Shown here: positions 1 through 9,756 of the stretch, in pieces
How the letters are laid out: each line of letters opens with the position of its first letter
Numbering within the stretch: the stretch's first letter is position 1
Assembly: GCA_033782935.1 (NCBI GenBank)
Contig: JAWQEG010001225.1
Span: 709,001-773,000 of the forward strand
Origin: Petrolisthes cinctipes
Taxonomy: Eukaryota > Arthropoda > Malacostraca > Decapoda > Porcellanidae
DNA length: 64,000 nt
Reading direction: 5' to 3'
Notes under the pieces: generated by a model
What the model was told of the DNA's origin: nothing
What the model saw: only the letters and a program-made list of their open reading frames with translations
Databases searched by the model: none
Program-made: the position numbers and the translations under genes

Positions 1-265
1 TTTAGTCACCCTACAGGAGCGTGTTCACACTGAGTCTTGGTAGTGGTTCATAGACAGCATCAACCAGCAAACAAGTGTGGCTTCTATGTAGCGCCTCATC
101 CATCAGGTTGTTAAAATGATACCAGCCACTGCCCATCATCACACTCCCACCGTCTTTGCCCAAACCCTTGTCGATGTCTGGTCAGAACAATCTACCCCAG
201 CCAGTCTACCCATCCACATATAAAATGCACTTGCTTCCCGTGCTGCTATCCATCAATTACGTCTA

Positions 266-1078
266 ATGTATGCTCTTTTGCAAGATGATGACAATGATGA
301 TGTAGAGCAGATAACCAAGGAGGAGTTGCGCCGTGCTCTCTCTCGGGGTAGAGCTTCTTCTCCTGGTGATGATGGTACAACTTATGCTGTGCTTTGCCTA
401 CTTCAACAAGTTCCCGGGAACCTTCTACTTCGACTGTACAATCTCTGTCTTCGTGATGGTTGTGTACCACTAGGCTGGACCAGCAGTACAATAATACCCA
501 TCCCTAATCCCAGCACTGCGAAGTTCAGGCCTATTTTCCTTATTTCCTGTTTTTGTAAGTTTATGGAGAGAATCTTACTTAATCGTCTTGTGTACCGACT
601 GCAGGATCGCCTTTCTCCATGGCTGTTTGGTTTCCTTTCCCAGCAGAGCACACACCACTGCCTAGTCGACCTGTACTCTTGCCACTCCAGGCACAGTGAG
701 GTGGCATTCATTGACCTTCGAAGTGCCTTCGATGTTGCTAATAGAGACGTCATGTTGGATCAACTGGTTGAATTTGGATTGAGGGTAATCTACTATGGTG
801 GATTCCGGGTTACCTCAGTAACAGGACCTCCCGTGTGTGGACTCAGTCCTTTGCACATTTTTCATCTTGGTACACCTCAAGGAGGTGTTCTCTGCCTATT
901 TTTATTTAATATTCTGATGCATCGGTTGCTCGCTTCTCTCCCTAATATTCCTGGAACTACAATTACGTGCTATGCTGATGATATCAGTGTTCATTCCACC
1001 TCACCAAGGGATCTCCAGCGGTTTCTTGACTCCTTTTCTGTGGCCTCCTCTCTCGGTGGCATTATTGTCTCCAGATAA
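266..1078 (+). pseudogene. LINE-A reverse transcriptase domain, unit 1
   Basis: This is a 270-residue open stretch of a non-LTR reverse transcriptase, the enzyme that copies LINE RNA at the nicked target. In order it shows SPGDDG (RT0/1 region), a KFRPI core, FIDLRSAFD (motif A with catalytic Asp), GTPQGGVL (motif B) and CYADDI (the YADD catalytic pair). The ATG at 266 is internal: RT coding sequence with stop codons lies upstream and the thumb continues in another frame downstream, so this is a fragment and not a gene. Compared with unit 2, the segment KFRPIFLISCFCKF carries changes (KFRPISLTSCFCKV there) at normally conserved positions, which fits neutral decay. Confidence 0.9.
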
Positions 1079-1739
1079 GAGCAGAATATTCACCTGTCAC
1101 CTTCCTCAAGCTCGGCCAGTATTCACCATTGGAAGGACTGTCATTCTCATGTGTTCCCAGAACCGCTACCTGGGTGTACCAATCAACATTTGGCCAGTTG
1201 ACCCTGCCAAGCCTCAAGACCATCCCTTTGTCCAGGACTTGTTGGGTCGTCTCCAGCGCCGACCATCTATATTCCTTTTATCCGTTCAGTTGTTGATTAC
1301 CTCTCCCCTGCTTTGATTTAACTTCCTAGGGCTACTCTGGAAACTTTAGAGAAATATCAGAATATAGATATGAGAATAATTCTCGGCAGTCCCATGTTGC
1401 CCAGGATAGTGAATATGCAGTGTGAGTTGCATCTTCCCCCATTAGTCGAAACAATTTACTCAAATGTTACTTGCTTCACTGCCAAGTGCCACCATTTCCC
1501 ATATCTTTCACCCCACTACAGGCATATAGTCAGGACTTCTCTTACTTAAACCAAACTCCCCTGTCCCTCCCATACTGCCTGCTGGATGTATTCTTATAAG
1601 GTCTGTTTCCTCTATGCTTCGTAGTCTTAATATAGATATAAGGGTTGTAGACATCCCCCCAGGGCCCCCTTCGTGGATGCTACCAATACCTGATGTGAGC
1701 TTCACAATTACTTCCAAGTCGGAACTGCCTTCTCTGTAA

Positions 1740-2395
1740 CCACTCTAACTAAACATTTTGTGAACTGTATGCCATTCTGGATGCTGTTAGTCTTGTTTGT
1801 CAACGTGGAGTGAATTCTGCCATTTTTTGTATCTCCAAACCTACCCTTCATTCCCTCTCAATTGTTCAGCCCACACACACTACTGTTGTTAAGCAGATTT
1901 TGTCGTTTTTGGCCTTATTGCGTCATCGTAACTTGACTGTCAAATTTTTATGGGTGCCAGACTCGCGAAGGAGGCCTGCCATCTGCCTCCTCGTGGTGTT
2001 GGACGTCCTCTCTCCCTAACATGTTTCCTCTATAGAGTCCGCTCCGCTGCTCTTCTCCCTGTACGGCGGTGCAGTCTGTCTGCCAGCACAAATATTCCTA
2101 CCGTCGTCGGGAACTCATGATTCGAAGGCACAATGTAGTCTCTGCTCGTTTGAGGCTTTGTTACCGGCCACCGTGGCAAGTTGCTGGGATGCAGGGTGAG
2201 CCTTCACTGAGTATCCTGAGTATCGCTTGTGTTGAGCGCTTCGTGCTAACACTATAGAGCACTATTGCCTGGCCTGCCCCACTGTCCGACACTTGCTGCC
2301 CCAGGGCCTGCCACTTGATGTGGTTTGTCGACACCAGCTGAACCACCAGGTCCTGGAGGAACTTCTGGTATGCCACCCTCGTTTTGGTGGATTAA
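1740..2395 (+). pseudogene. LINE-A RNase H-like region and C-terminal tail, unit 1
   Basis: In one frame from about 1750 the translation contains CELYAILDAV, which matches the catalytic-Glu motif of retroelement RNase H. It then gives FCISKPTLHSL, where an Asp is expected but is gone, and KFLWVPDSRRRP, resembling the WVPSH-type motif. After a frameshift, 2118-2395 encodes RLRLCYRPPWQVAGMQ and, in another frame, a segment ending with HQVLEELLVCHPRF-like residues that is shared with 35640-35935. RNase H would remove RNA after first-strand synthesis. Lost catalytic residues and shifted frames show that it is not functional. Confidence 0.7.
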
Positions 2396-2605
2396 CGTAG
2401 TCATATGTAAATATTCGTCTGAATTTTCGTGTTTCTTTCTGTTATGCTTTCGTGATGTGTGTGTGTGTGTATGTGTGAGTGTATGTGTGAGTGTGTATGT
2501 GTGAGTGAGTATGTGTGAGTGTAGTCATTGGATGTTCATGTGTCCCGCTTACCCTTATGTTTTGTTGTCTCTCTTTTAATTGACACCATGGTTCAAAAAA
2601 AAAAA

Positions 2606-3148
2606 TATATATATATATGCAGATGTTCTTAAGTCTTACAATATATTGTTCAGGATTCTCACCCACTTCCGGCTTGAAATCTCTAAATTTGACCCTATAA
2701 CCGTCCTCAGTCAAGTTAACTCTCTTCAACACTGTATTTTTAACCTGATCGTAGTCCAAGGCTAACGTATCTGAAAGCCTTTTGAGTACACGCTGAGAGC
2801 TGTACCCGTCAACAAAGTACTTAGTGCAGTTGCCCAAGTCTCTTTTGGCCACTCTTTTTAACTAGCGAATCGCTCAAATCTCAACAGGTAACTGTCTAAT
2901 TCATCCTTACCTTCTACAAATACCGGAAGTTTGGGAGCCTTGGCTCGAACCAACTCTTGCGTTCCTCTCTCCGGTTGTGCTGATACTTCTAGCTTCTTTA
3001 ACTCGAGCTCATGTTTTCTCTGTGCTTCTCGATCTGCGACTTCCTTCACATCTTGTTCTGCTGCTTTTTCGGCTTCTCTTTCCATTCTCTCCTCTGCTTG
3101 AATTTCAGACACGAGTTTTCTTACCTCCTGGCCAATATCCAATTTCAA
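2606..3148 (-). pseudogene. Gypsy-type gag fragment, unit 1 (frameshifted)
   Basis: On the reverse strand the translation starts with a charged region (EVRKLVSEIQAEERMERE), rich in Glu, Lys and Arg and probably coiled-coil. It then reads KAPKLPVFVEGKDELDSYLL and FERFAS, a capsid-like segment typical of invertebrate Gypsy gag proteins, in which a short PxF motif precedes the capsid fold. A stop near 2858 and a frame change separate this from the remainder (ALDYDQVKNTVLKRVNLTED, 2650-2770). No ATG is visible; the frame opens from a TTG. The 3' end is cut by the poly(A) of LINE-A at about 2605. In unit 2 the same gag is one uninterrupted frame. Confidence 0.8.
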
Positions 3149-3242
3149 CCAATGCTTCCATTCTATTCATTTTTATGGCACTTAACACACTGCAAGGTCT
3201 GCTTTATTCATCAAATACACCCGATCCCAGTCAGGCCCCCAT

Positions 3243-3848
3243 TGTCACAGATTCATTAGGATCGGGATTGATGAAGCACACCAAACACAGTTTTATATAA
3301 TAATTATCTTAATAGGCACAAACCACCATTAACTAACACCACAATTTCCGATAAAATCCAACACCACCACTCATCCCCACTGAACACAAGTAATAAATAA
3401 CAGTTGAATATTAAACCCCAACAAACACTCTAACCCCACTCATGACAAGTATAGGACCACCACACCACACAGTGGGACAGTCTGGTAGCCCTCCTTCCTA
3501 CAATAACAATAGGTAAGTAGGCAAAAGGCAGGTCGCTCCTTCCACACACAGGTACCGTAGATAGGCGATAGATGGGCAGCTCATTCCACCACACTGATAA
3601 CGTAGCTGGGTGATAGGCAGGCAGCTCCTTCCCCACAACCAGCAGGTGGGCGATAGGCAGGCAGCTCATTCCCCACACTGATAGGTGGGTGATAGGCAGG
3701 CAGCTCCTTCCCCATAACCAGCAGGTGGGCGACAGGCAGACAGTTCCTTTTCCATACAGACAGAGATTCCTGTGCATCCCAGTCCGGACACCTTGGCTGG
3801 CTGGTGCGTTCTGCCAGTCACAGTTCAGGACTCGTCGACTAAGTGTCA
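3243..3848 (-). mobile_element. Gypsy LTR (606 bp, reverse orientation), unit 1
   Basis: Read on the reverse strand, the sequence runs from TGACACTT at 3848 to CTGTGACA at 3243, giving TG...CA ends. It is followed by ATGGGGGCCTGACTGGGA (3242 downwards), which starts with TGG as a tRNA primer-binding site does, and then by the gag. The LTR contains a 39-bp minisatellite (about 3560-3765) with the core GGTGGGTGATAGGCAG. LTR limits are inferred from the TG/CA ends and the primer-binding site; the partner LTR is not in this unit. Confidence 0.68.
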
Positions 3849-5225
3849 ATCAGCTCCAAAAACAAGTTAACCACCTATCTGCCCAGTTCATGAAATTTGT
3901 TACACTTGAGAAGATTTGTGTGTCAGTCTCTTCTCTTGGTTTGTCTCCTACTCCAGGTCGTTCATCTGCCTCTACTCTCCGGAGACTTCTTCCTCCAAGC
4001 ATAGGGTTTGCTCTTAATGTCATCTCCTGGAGCGTCTCTGGTATCATCAGTTATGTTAAACTCAGTCACCTCATAGTCAATGTTTTTCCTCATCATCCGA
4101 GTATTTTCTTTCTCCAGGAAGTATTTCCAGGATGGTCTCTCACCTCTTAACAAACTCTTAACTTGCATACTTAGCTTCTAGCCACATCACCTTCTTCTGT
4201 ACCTCCACCGATCCTGACATGACCTTTCAGCTTCAGGAAGGTACTTTGGATCTCATCCTCACTTCTGGACTGATAACATCTCAGAACCAGTGCTCCACAG
4301 TGCCAGTTTTATTCTCTATTCATGTCACACTTTGGCTTCATTATATTCTACCTGCTTGGTTTACTGCTCCTGCCACTCGTTTACATATTGCTGTGCCTGT
4401 AAATCATTATATTCTACCTGCTGGGTCTACTGCTCCTGCCACTCGTTTACATATTGCTGTGCCTGGAAATCAAGAGTGTGCAACCTTTGTACAGTAGGGC
4501 GAAGGTCAGATGAGTCTTTCTGGAGCATGTCGAAGGCAGCAGTGTCAAACGAGAACCACAAAGTGGATTTGTGGAAAAAATATTTTTGAAAGAAACATAC
4601 AAATTAGTAAGATGGTTTGATGACATTGTTCATTGAAGAGTGTTGTTGGTAAACATACAAATTAGTGTGATGGTTGGGTCTATTTGCCATAAGCAATTGT
4701 TTCAATGTTCAGTTCAATGGATGAGAAACACAACAGAAGAATATTATTGAGGTGACAGTCCGAGAGCTGATAGTGAAGGTGAGACTTGGTGACCAGAGTA
4801 CCAAGTAGCCTTGACTTGGAGAGAGTGCAAGGTTGACAAACAGTAATTGTCTCGGGCCGGACGATAGGCCATCATGGGCCGGATCTGGCCTGCGGGCCAA
4901 GGTTGGCCACCCCTTGCAGGCCGGATTCCATTATTAATTCGGAGTATGTTCACGGGCCACACAATATGCCTCTGTGGGCCGGATGTTACTCTCTCCTACT
5001 CTAAATATAGCCTGATGGACATCTTATTTTTGACTCATATGTTACTTACTATTTACCTTTCTTTGCCGGACCAGTTATACTCTGATCTTTTCTTTGCCAG
5101 TCATGTCGTTTACAAGTTATTTGTCTCCCAGACACACCTCCAACTTCGTTGTACCGCCCATTCATAGATGCTTTACACAAGAGAGTTTTATACAGAGTAG
5201 TTGACAGTAACACTCTGTTCTTAGT
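3849..5225 (+). mobile_element. LINE-B fragment, unit 1, first copy (endonuclease part)
   Basis: This is a relative of LINE-A. 3930-4150 encodes the ORF1/ORF2 boundary with LNVISWSVSGI (start of the APE endonuclease) and IFFLQEVFPGW, carrying the catalytic Glu of the LQE motif. An internal deletion then joins to FQEGTLDLILTSGLITSQ at about 4230. 4280-4470 gives a segment where LINE-A reads SDHVAL; here the motif has become SIHVTL, losing the catalytic Asp. The tail (LPDQLYSDLFFASHVVYKL, 5065-5120) continues after a roughly 0.5-kb foreign insert. It ends at the same base and GA microsatellite as the other three LINE-B fragments. Non-functional. Confidence 0.82.
4488..5003. mobile_element. hAT-like non-autonomous insert in LINE-B (candidate), unit 1
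   Basis: This sequence interrupts the LINE-B endonuclease, since the LINE-A protein is continuous here. It is AT-rich on the left and has GGGCCGG/CTGCGGGCC-rich text on the right (4855-4985), a style common near hAT termini. The left edge CAGTAGGG and the reverse complement of the right edge (GAGTAGGAG) are loosely similar. I could not define an 8-bp target duplication. The same insert is in all four LINE-B copies (17140, 38070 and 52450 regions). Confidence 0.4.
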
Positions 5226-5227
5226 TC

Positions 5228-5228
<1 letters not shown>

Positions 5229-5287
<59 letters not shown>
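5229..5287. repeat. (GA)n microsatellite
   Basis: About 29 GA units directly follow the LINE-B truncation point. In the sister copies the same position holds a shorter GA tract mixed with A or T (17664, 38807) or a long one (53188). Confidence 0.97.
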
Positions 5288-5290
<3 letters not shown>

Positions 5291-5439
5291 GTACATATAT
5301 GTAAGTGACAGGAAACGTGTGTGTGTGTGCATGTGTGTTGGGTTCGTACTATCCCTGTCGTTGTAAAATTATTGACCATTAAATTCCTTCAGAGACTAAC
5401 TTGGAATACTGTATGAAGGTAAAACTAATTTTGTGGTTA

Positions 5440-5471
<32 letters not shown>

Positions 5472-6715
5472 CAATCTGAAATGCTTGTAATCCTCCCTAG
5501 ATACAGAAAAGTTGTTTGGTAATTGTTAAACAAATATGGATCAATTGTCAGGCTTAAAATAAAGTATACTACATTGATTTGCAAGAAGTAAGAACACAAT
5601 AATTTGCAAAGGATTAAATTACTCGCAGTACACTGGAGTTCATTATGTCATATGTTTTATCTCTTCCTCCACTGTCCCTACGGATGCCGCCATGACACTA
5701 TGTCAAGGCCACACACATATTGACACTCATACATTATTTCAAGGCAACACACACATTAACACACATACATTATTACAAGGCCACACACATATTAACACTC
5801 ATACATTATTACAAGGCCACACACACATTAACACACATACATTATTACAAGGCCACACACACATTAACACATATACATTATTACAAGGCCACACACACAT
5901 TAACACTCATACATTAATACAAGGCCACACTCACATTAACTCACATACACTATCTCAAGGCTACGCACACATTAACACACATATACTAATACAAAGCCAA
6001 ACACACATTAACACACATACAGTATATAAAACCAATAGAGGCTTTGCTCTATGTCTTTCATGTATGTTTATCTTTTCTTGTAACACTACATGATCATATT
6101 TTCTCTGTATATGTGACATGTATTTTTTAATTGCATTATATTTTCTCCAATAACATTGGCATGCATTCCATTAAAAACACATATTATAACCTGAGTTTGT
6201 CAGGAGAGATAATTACTTATATCTTTATATTTTAATTAAGTATTAATTAACAAGCAGCATTAATTAGTATGCATTATGTCTGTTCTTTTGAATCACTGTT
6301 TGGGATATGTCACTCTTATTTACATATTGTCGAACATTCTCATCGCTTATTGTAGAAAAATTAGTATATATTCTTTACTGTTACAGCAAAGTGATAGAAG
6401 AGGGTTTCAAACACACACACACACACACACAAACACAAACACACACACTCTCTCTCTTTCTCTCTCTCTCTCTGTTAACACTCAGGAAACCCCCATTGTT
6501 GAGGCAAAAATGGAGTGAGTTTATTTCCTCTCTGTCCATAGTTAATCTCACCAACGAGAACTTTTGGGCGTAAGGTTACCCTCCATACACACGGGTCTGG
6601 GAAAACACACAATATTATAATAAGAACAAAGGTTTTTTATCCCCTTCTTTAGCCAGTATATAAATATTATCAGGTGTCTCTGACCAGTTATTACACAGAA
6701 TAAAACAAGTTGAAG
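5288..6715. repeat. Unclassified AT-rich repeat block R, unit 1 first copy
   Basis: Non-coding sequence that recurs at 17665-19000 and 38810-40230, with partial copies at 18990-19330, 20400-20795, 40210-40560, 55700-56230 and 57340-57730. It contains (GT)n at 5442-5469, a 33-36-bp minisatellite at 5695-6020 and (AC)n(CT)n at 6410-6472. No protein motif or terminal repeat was recognised; open frames here only translate the repeats. Confidence 0.75.
5695..6020. repeat. 33-36-bp minisatellite (CAAGGCCACACACAC core)
   Basis: About nine imperfect units carry CAAGGCCACACACAC followed by ATTAACACACATACATTA. Shorter versions are at 18110-18265 and 39285-39520. Confidence 0.9.
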
Positions 6716-7144
6716 GCAGTTGAAGACATAACCATTGAGCCACAAGTTCCCAGAGCATTCGAACAATGTGATTCCCCTCCACCTACCCCACCACCCCACA
6801 CTTGAACACCCCGCCAACCCCTACAGCACCTTGCACCTCACCTGGTAACAATATTATTATTACCTGTTTGCAAAGTTTGAAATCATTGACCTTAACCTCC
6901 TCTACCCATTATGGACTCACTGTTCCCACACCTTCTTCCTTATTTACACACGGATATTCAGTCTTGTTTCTGTTTTCATTAATTTTCCTTTTTCTCCTGT
7001 GCATTTTTTTAAACTCTCCAGCCTTGCCTAAACTTCTTTCAGGCTCTCTCCACATAACACAATCATCATTGTCCATGGAGACTCCTGTCTTATCCCATAT
7101 GTTAATCTGTCCATCACCATTTCAAATATGAAAGGGCTCAGAAT

Positions 7145-7435
7145 TGATGTTTAGTAGTGGTAGTAGTAGTAGTTGTTCGTGTAGTAGTTGTTGTAGTAGT
7201 AATAGTAGTTGTAGTAGTTGTAGTAGTAGTCATTATAATGGTAGTAGTAGTAGTAGTTGTAGTAATATTAATAATAGTAATTGTAGTAGTAGTAGTAGTA
7301 ATAGTAAGTGTAGTAGTAGTAATAGTAAGTGGTGTACTAATATTAAGTGTTGTAGTAATAATAGAAAGTGTAGTAGTAGTAGTAGTAGTAATAGTAAGTG
7401 TAGTAGTAGTAGTAGTAGTAGAAGTAGTGGGATAT
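7145..7435. repeat. (AGT)n microsatellite array inside RTE-1, unit 1
   Basis: About 290 bp of AGT triplets with TGT, AAT and AAG variants. The equivalent array in unit 2 (41335-42045) is about 710 bp. Ser/Cys/Asn-only and Val-only open frames over it are artefacts. Confidence 0.97.
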
Positions 7436-7491
7436 GCTGCTCACCTCGCTGTTGTTAGGTTAGGTCAGGTCATACATGTCCTTTACCAACC

Positions 7492-7797
7492 TTACTTACT
7501 TCTCACTGATGTTACACCATTGTCATACATGTCCTTTACCAACCTTACATACATCTCTGCAACTCCTGACTTCTTCCTCATACTATACCAAAAATCCGCT
7601 CTAGGCATCTTGTCATAGGCCTTCTCTAAGTCTACAAACACACATTGCAACTCCTTCTGGTCTTCTTTGTACTTCTCCATCAATATCTTCACAGCCGAAT
7701 GTATCGTAAAACCAATTAACTTCTTAATGATCCTCACTTCTCTTTTTACTCTAGCTTCTATAAACCTTTCCCATATCTTCATTGAATTACTAATCAA
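7492..7797 (-). pseudogene. RTE-1 reverse transcriptase segment, unit 1
   Basis: A 101-residue open stretch contains [17 protein letters not shown], then [19 protein letters not shown] (motif A with the first catalytic Asp), then [18 protein letters not shown]. It stops just before the region where the catalytic Asp pair should lie, which is interrupted by the AGT microsatellite. It is part of the reverse-strand RTE-1 copy, with frames broken on both sides. Unit 2 carries the same segment at 42107-42298 with a further frameshift. Confidence 0.85.
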
Positions 7798-8776
7798 ATT
7801 TATATCTCTATAGTTTTTGCAGTCCTACACATCTCCCTTGTTTTTGTAAATAGATCCTAGTTCACTTTTCCTCTAGCATCCTCTTACTTTCAAGGATTAT
7901 GTTTAACAATCTGGTTAGCCACGCCACCGCCATCTCCCCTAAGCTCCTTCACACTTCCATTGGTATGTTATCTGGGCCTACTGCTTTGCCTCCCTTCGTC
8001 CTCTTCATGGCCTTCCTCACTTCCTCCCAGCTAATCTCTCGTACTTCCTGATTCGCTACCTCCACCCTCACCTCTACCAACCTTCTCTCCCTCTCATTTG
8101 CTATGTTTATCAGCTCTTCCTAACACTCCTTCCACCTCCTTAACACACTCTCCTCATTAATCAACACATTTCCATTTACATCCTTCATCTTGTTAACCTG
8201 TTGCACATCCCACCCAGCTCTGTTCCTCCGCCTGGCCAATCGGTACATGTCTTTATCCTTATTTCAATTAACTAATTTCTCATTCAGATCATAACATGCA
8301 TTTTCCTTTGCTTAGTCATCTCCTTCATTGCTTTGCTCTGCCACTCCTTAAATTCCTGCAAACTTTCTTTATCCCTTTGTCTGTCTCATTTCTGTTTCGC
8401 TTGCTTCTTATACAATATTATATTTCTTTATTCCACCACTAAATCTCCTCGCTTCTTTTGTCTTTACTTTTCGATGTCATTCCAAGTACCTTTTATGGTT
8501 TCTCCCTCACCACTTCAGATAAATCTGCCCACCTGTCCTCCTACTGATCCATAGCCTGGCTCACCTCCCTCTTAACTTTTGTTAATGTAATCTCCCTCCT
8601 TTAGTTTCCAACACATCATCCTTCGTTCAGTCCTCATTTTCATCTTCACCTACACTTTCAGACTCATCTTACCAACCAACACCCTCTGTTGTCTTTCTAC
8701 ACTCTAAACTGTCACTACCTTGCAATCACTCGATAATCTCAACTTGCATCTCCTACATTATTTTGGTCTATTACTA

Positions 8777-8942
8777 TGGGTTTCTGGGCCAGTAAATCAT
8801 CGTTTCTTGCAATTATCTTCCAAAGTAATTGCTGTATCGGATTGTTACTTTGGCACAGTGTACAACACACTTCAACCTAATTTCTAGCAATGTAGTGCAT
8901 TAACAAATGTTTTTAATTACGGCGTTTACTCGTGACTCTGAT
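8777..8942 (+). repeat. Left terminal inverted repeat of the 4.9-kb element
   Basis: It pairs with 13507-13672. The arms align over about 165 bp with scattered mismatches; the best blocks are AATCATCGTTT and GCAATTATCTTCCAAAGTAA. Confidence 0.88.
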
Positions 8943-9542
8943 GGCATAGCTGAGCATTACCAACGTTGGCATTCGAACACCCACTACTCCCCAATCCTGT
9001 TTATCCCTACCACCCTCCCTCCCCCTCTAACTTGATCATTCTCTCCACCTCCATCCCCGACCCTGTCCGTCCCTACCTCCCTCCCTCCCTCTCATTTCCC
9101 TCTCATTCCCTCCTCCCACATCTCTTTTCCTTTGCCTCCCCGTCATCCCCTTGCTTATTCCCAATACCATATATACATAACGTATGTTATGGTAAGCCTT
9201 GATTATTTAAATATACAAAGTTACTGTGCAAACCCTCCGACAATTAAAGCTACTGTATGATATAGGTTGGTGCGTGAACTAAAAGTTGGTGATAGCATCT
9301 GTATTATCATAAAGATATATTATGTACATGTACTATTTCAATAGGGAATCAAATACAATTTCATTCCCAAAACCATCATGTGCATTTAATGTTTCAAGTG
9401 TGTAACCCTCATTATCACATGTTAATAATGGTGTTGGGCCTAATGAGAGTAGGCATCAAAGTCAGAATAATTTTATTCCATGACAGTGGTTATTTAAATT
9501 ACAAAGTTACATAGTCATACTTAGATTGAACTCATTAACCCC

Positions 9543-9641
9543 CAGAGTCCGGGCAGCGGGATTTCCCGCTCGGTCGACAGAGGCCGGGCAGCGGGAAATC
9601 CCGCTCTGTCGACAGAGTCCGGGCAGCGGGAAATCCCGCTT
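9543..9641 (+). repeat. Three 35-bp palindromic subterminal repeats of piggyBac
   Basis: Units start at 9543, 9578 and 9613. Each holds the 16-bp inverted repeat AGCGGGAAATCCCGCT (AGCGGGATTTCCCGCT in the first) after CCGGGC. The first two also end in GTCGACAG. Their position just inside the left end suggests transposase-binding sites; this is inference. Confidence 0.92.
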
Positions 9642-9756
9642 TTGGTAATTTATGGGGAAAAACGCCAAATTTGTCGGGATTTTTTTTGATCTGGCTATAC
9701 TTCACCACCAGACCTTTTCATCCCCACATTCAATCAGTGTGTGCTTGACCGTGACA

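Larger units (their letters stand above)
1..2605 (+). mobile_element. LINE-A, 3' half, unit 1 (I-like non-LTR retrotransposon with RNase H)
   Basis: The window opens inside the endonuclease-RT linker, which is broken by stops. It continues through reverse transcriptase (266-1078), the RT thumb in shifted frames (to about 1500), an RNase H-like part (1740-2020), a conserved C-terminal tail (2069-2395), a GT-rich 3' UTR (2455-2522) and eleven A residues ending near 2605. The poly(A) abuts reverse-strand Gypsy gag sequence, so the LINE inserted into that element. An RT followed by RNase H places it in the I superfamily, broadly defined. Frameshifts and stops make it a dead copy. The matching full element is at 31060-36185. 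Confidence 0.9.
6720..8775 (-). mobile_element. RTE-type LINE (RTE-1), RT half, unit 1
   Basis: On the reverse strand, 8700 down to 7450 encodes in broken frames a linker, then RKAMKRTKGGKAVGPDNIP (RT start), then [23 protein letters not shown] (motif A) and [12 protein letters not shown]. After the (AGT)n array, 7130-7000 gives the region beyond the catalytic Asp pair (ESLKEV-type). These are hallmarks of RTE-clade reverse transcriptases. The element resumes at 13673 with its endonuclease end, because a 4.9-kb transposon (8777-13672) split it. Many stops: dead copy. Confidence 0.85.

Noticed and set aside
9652..9756. Upstream ATG as the start of the piggyBac transposase
   Set aside because: It adds 35 mostly hydrophobic residues without family resemblance; the ATG at 9757 is followed by an acidic Ser-rich N-terminus as usual. 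Not excluded.
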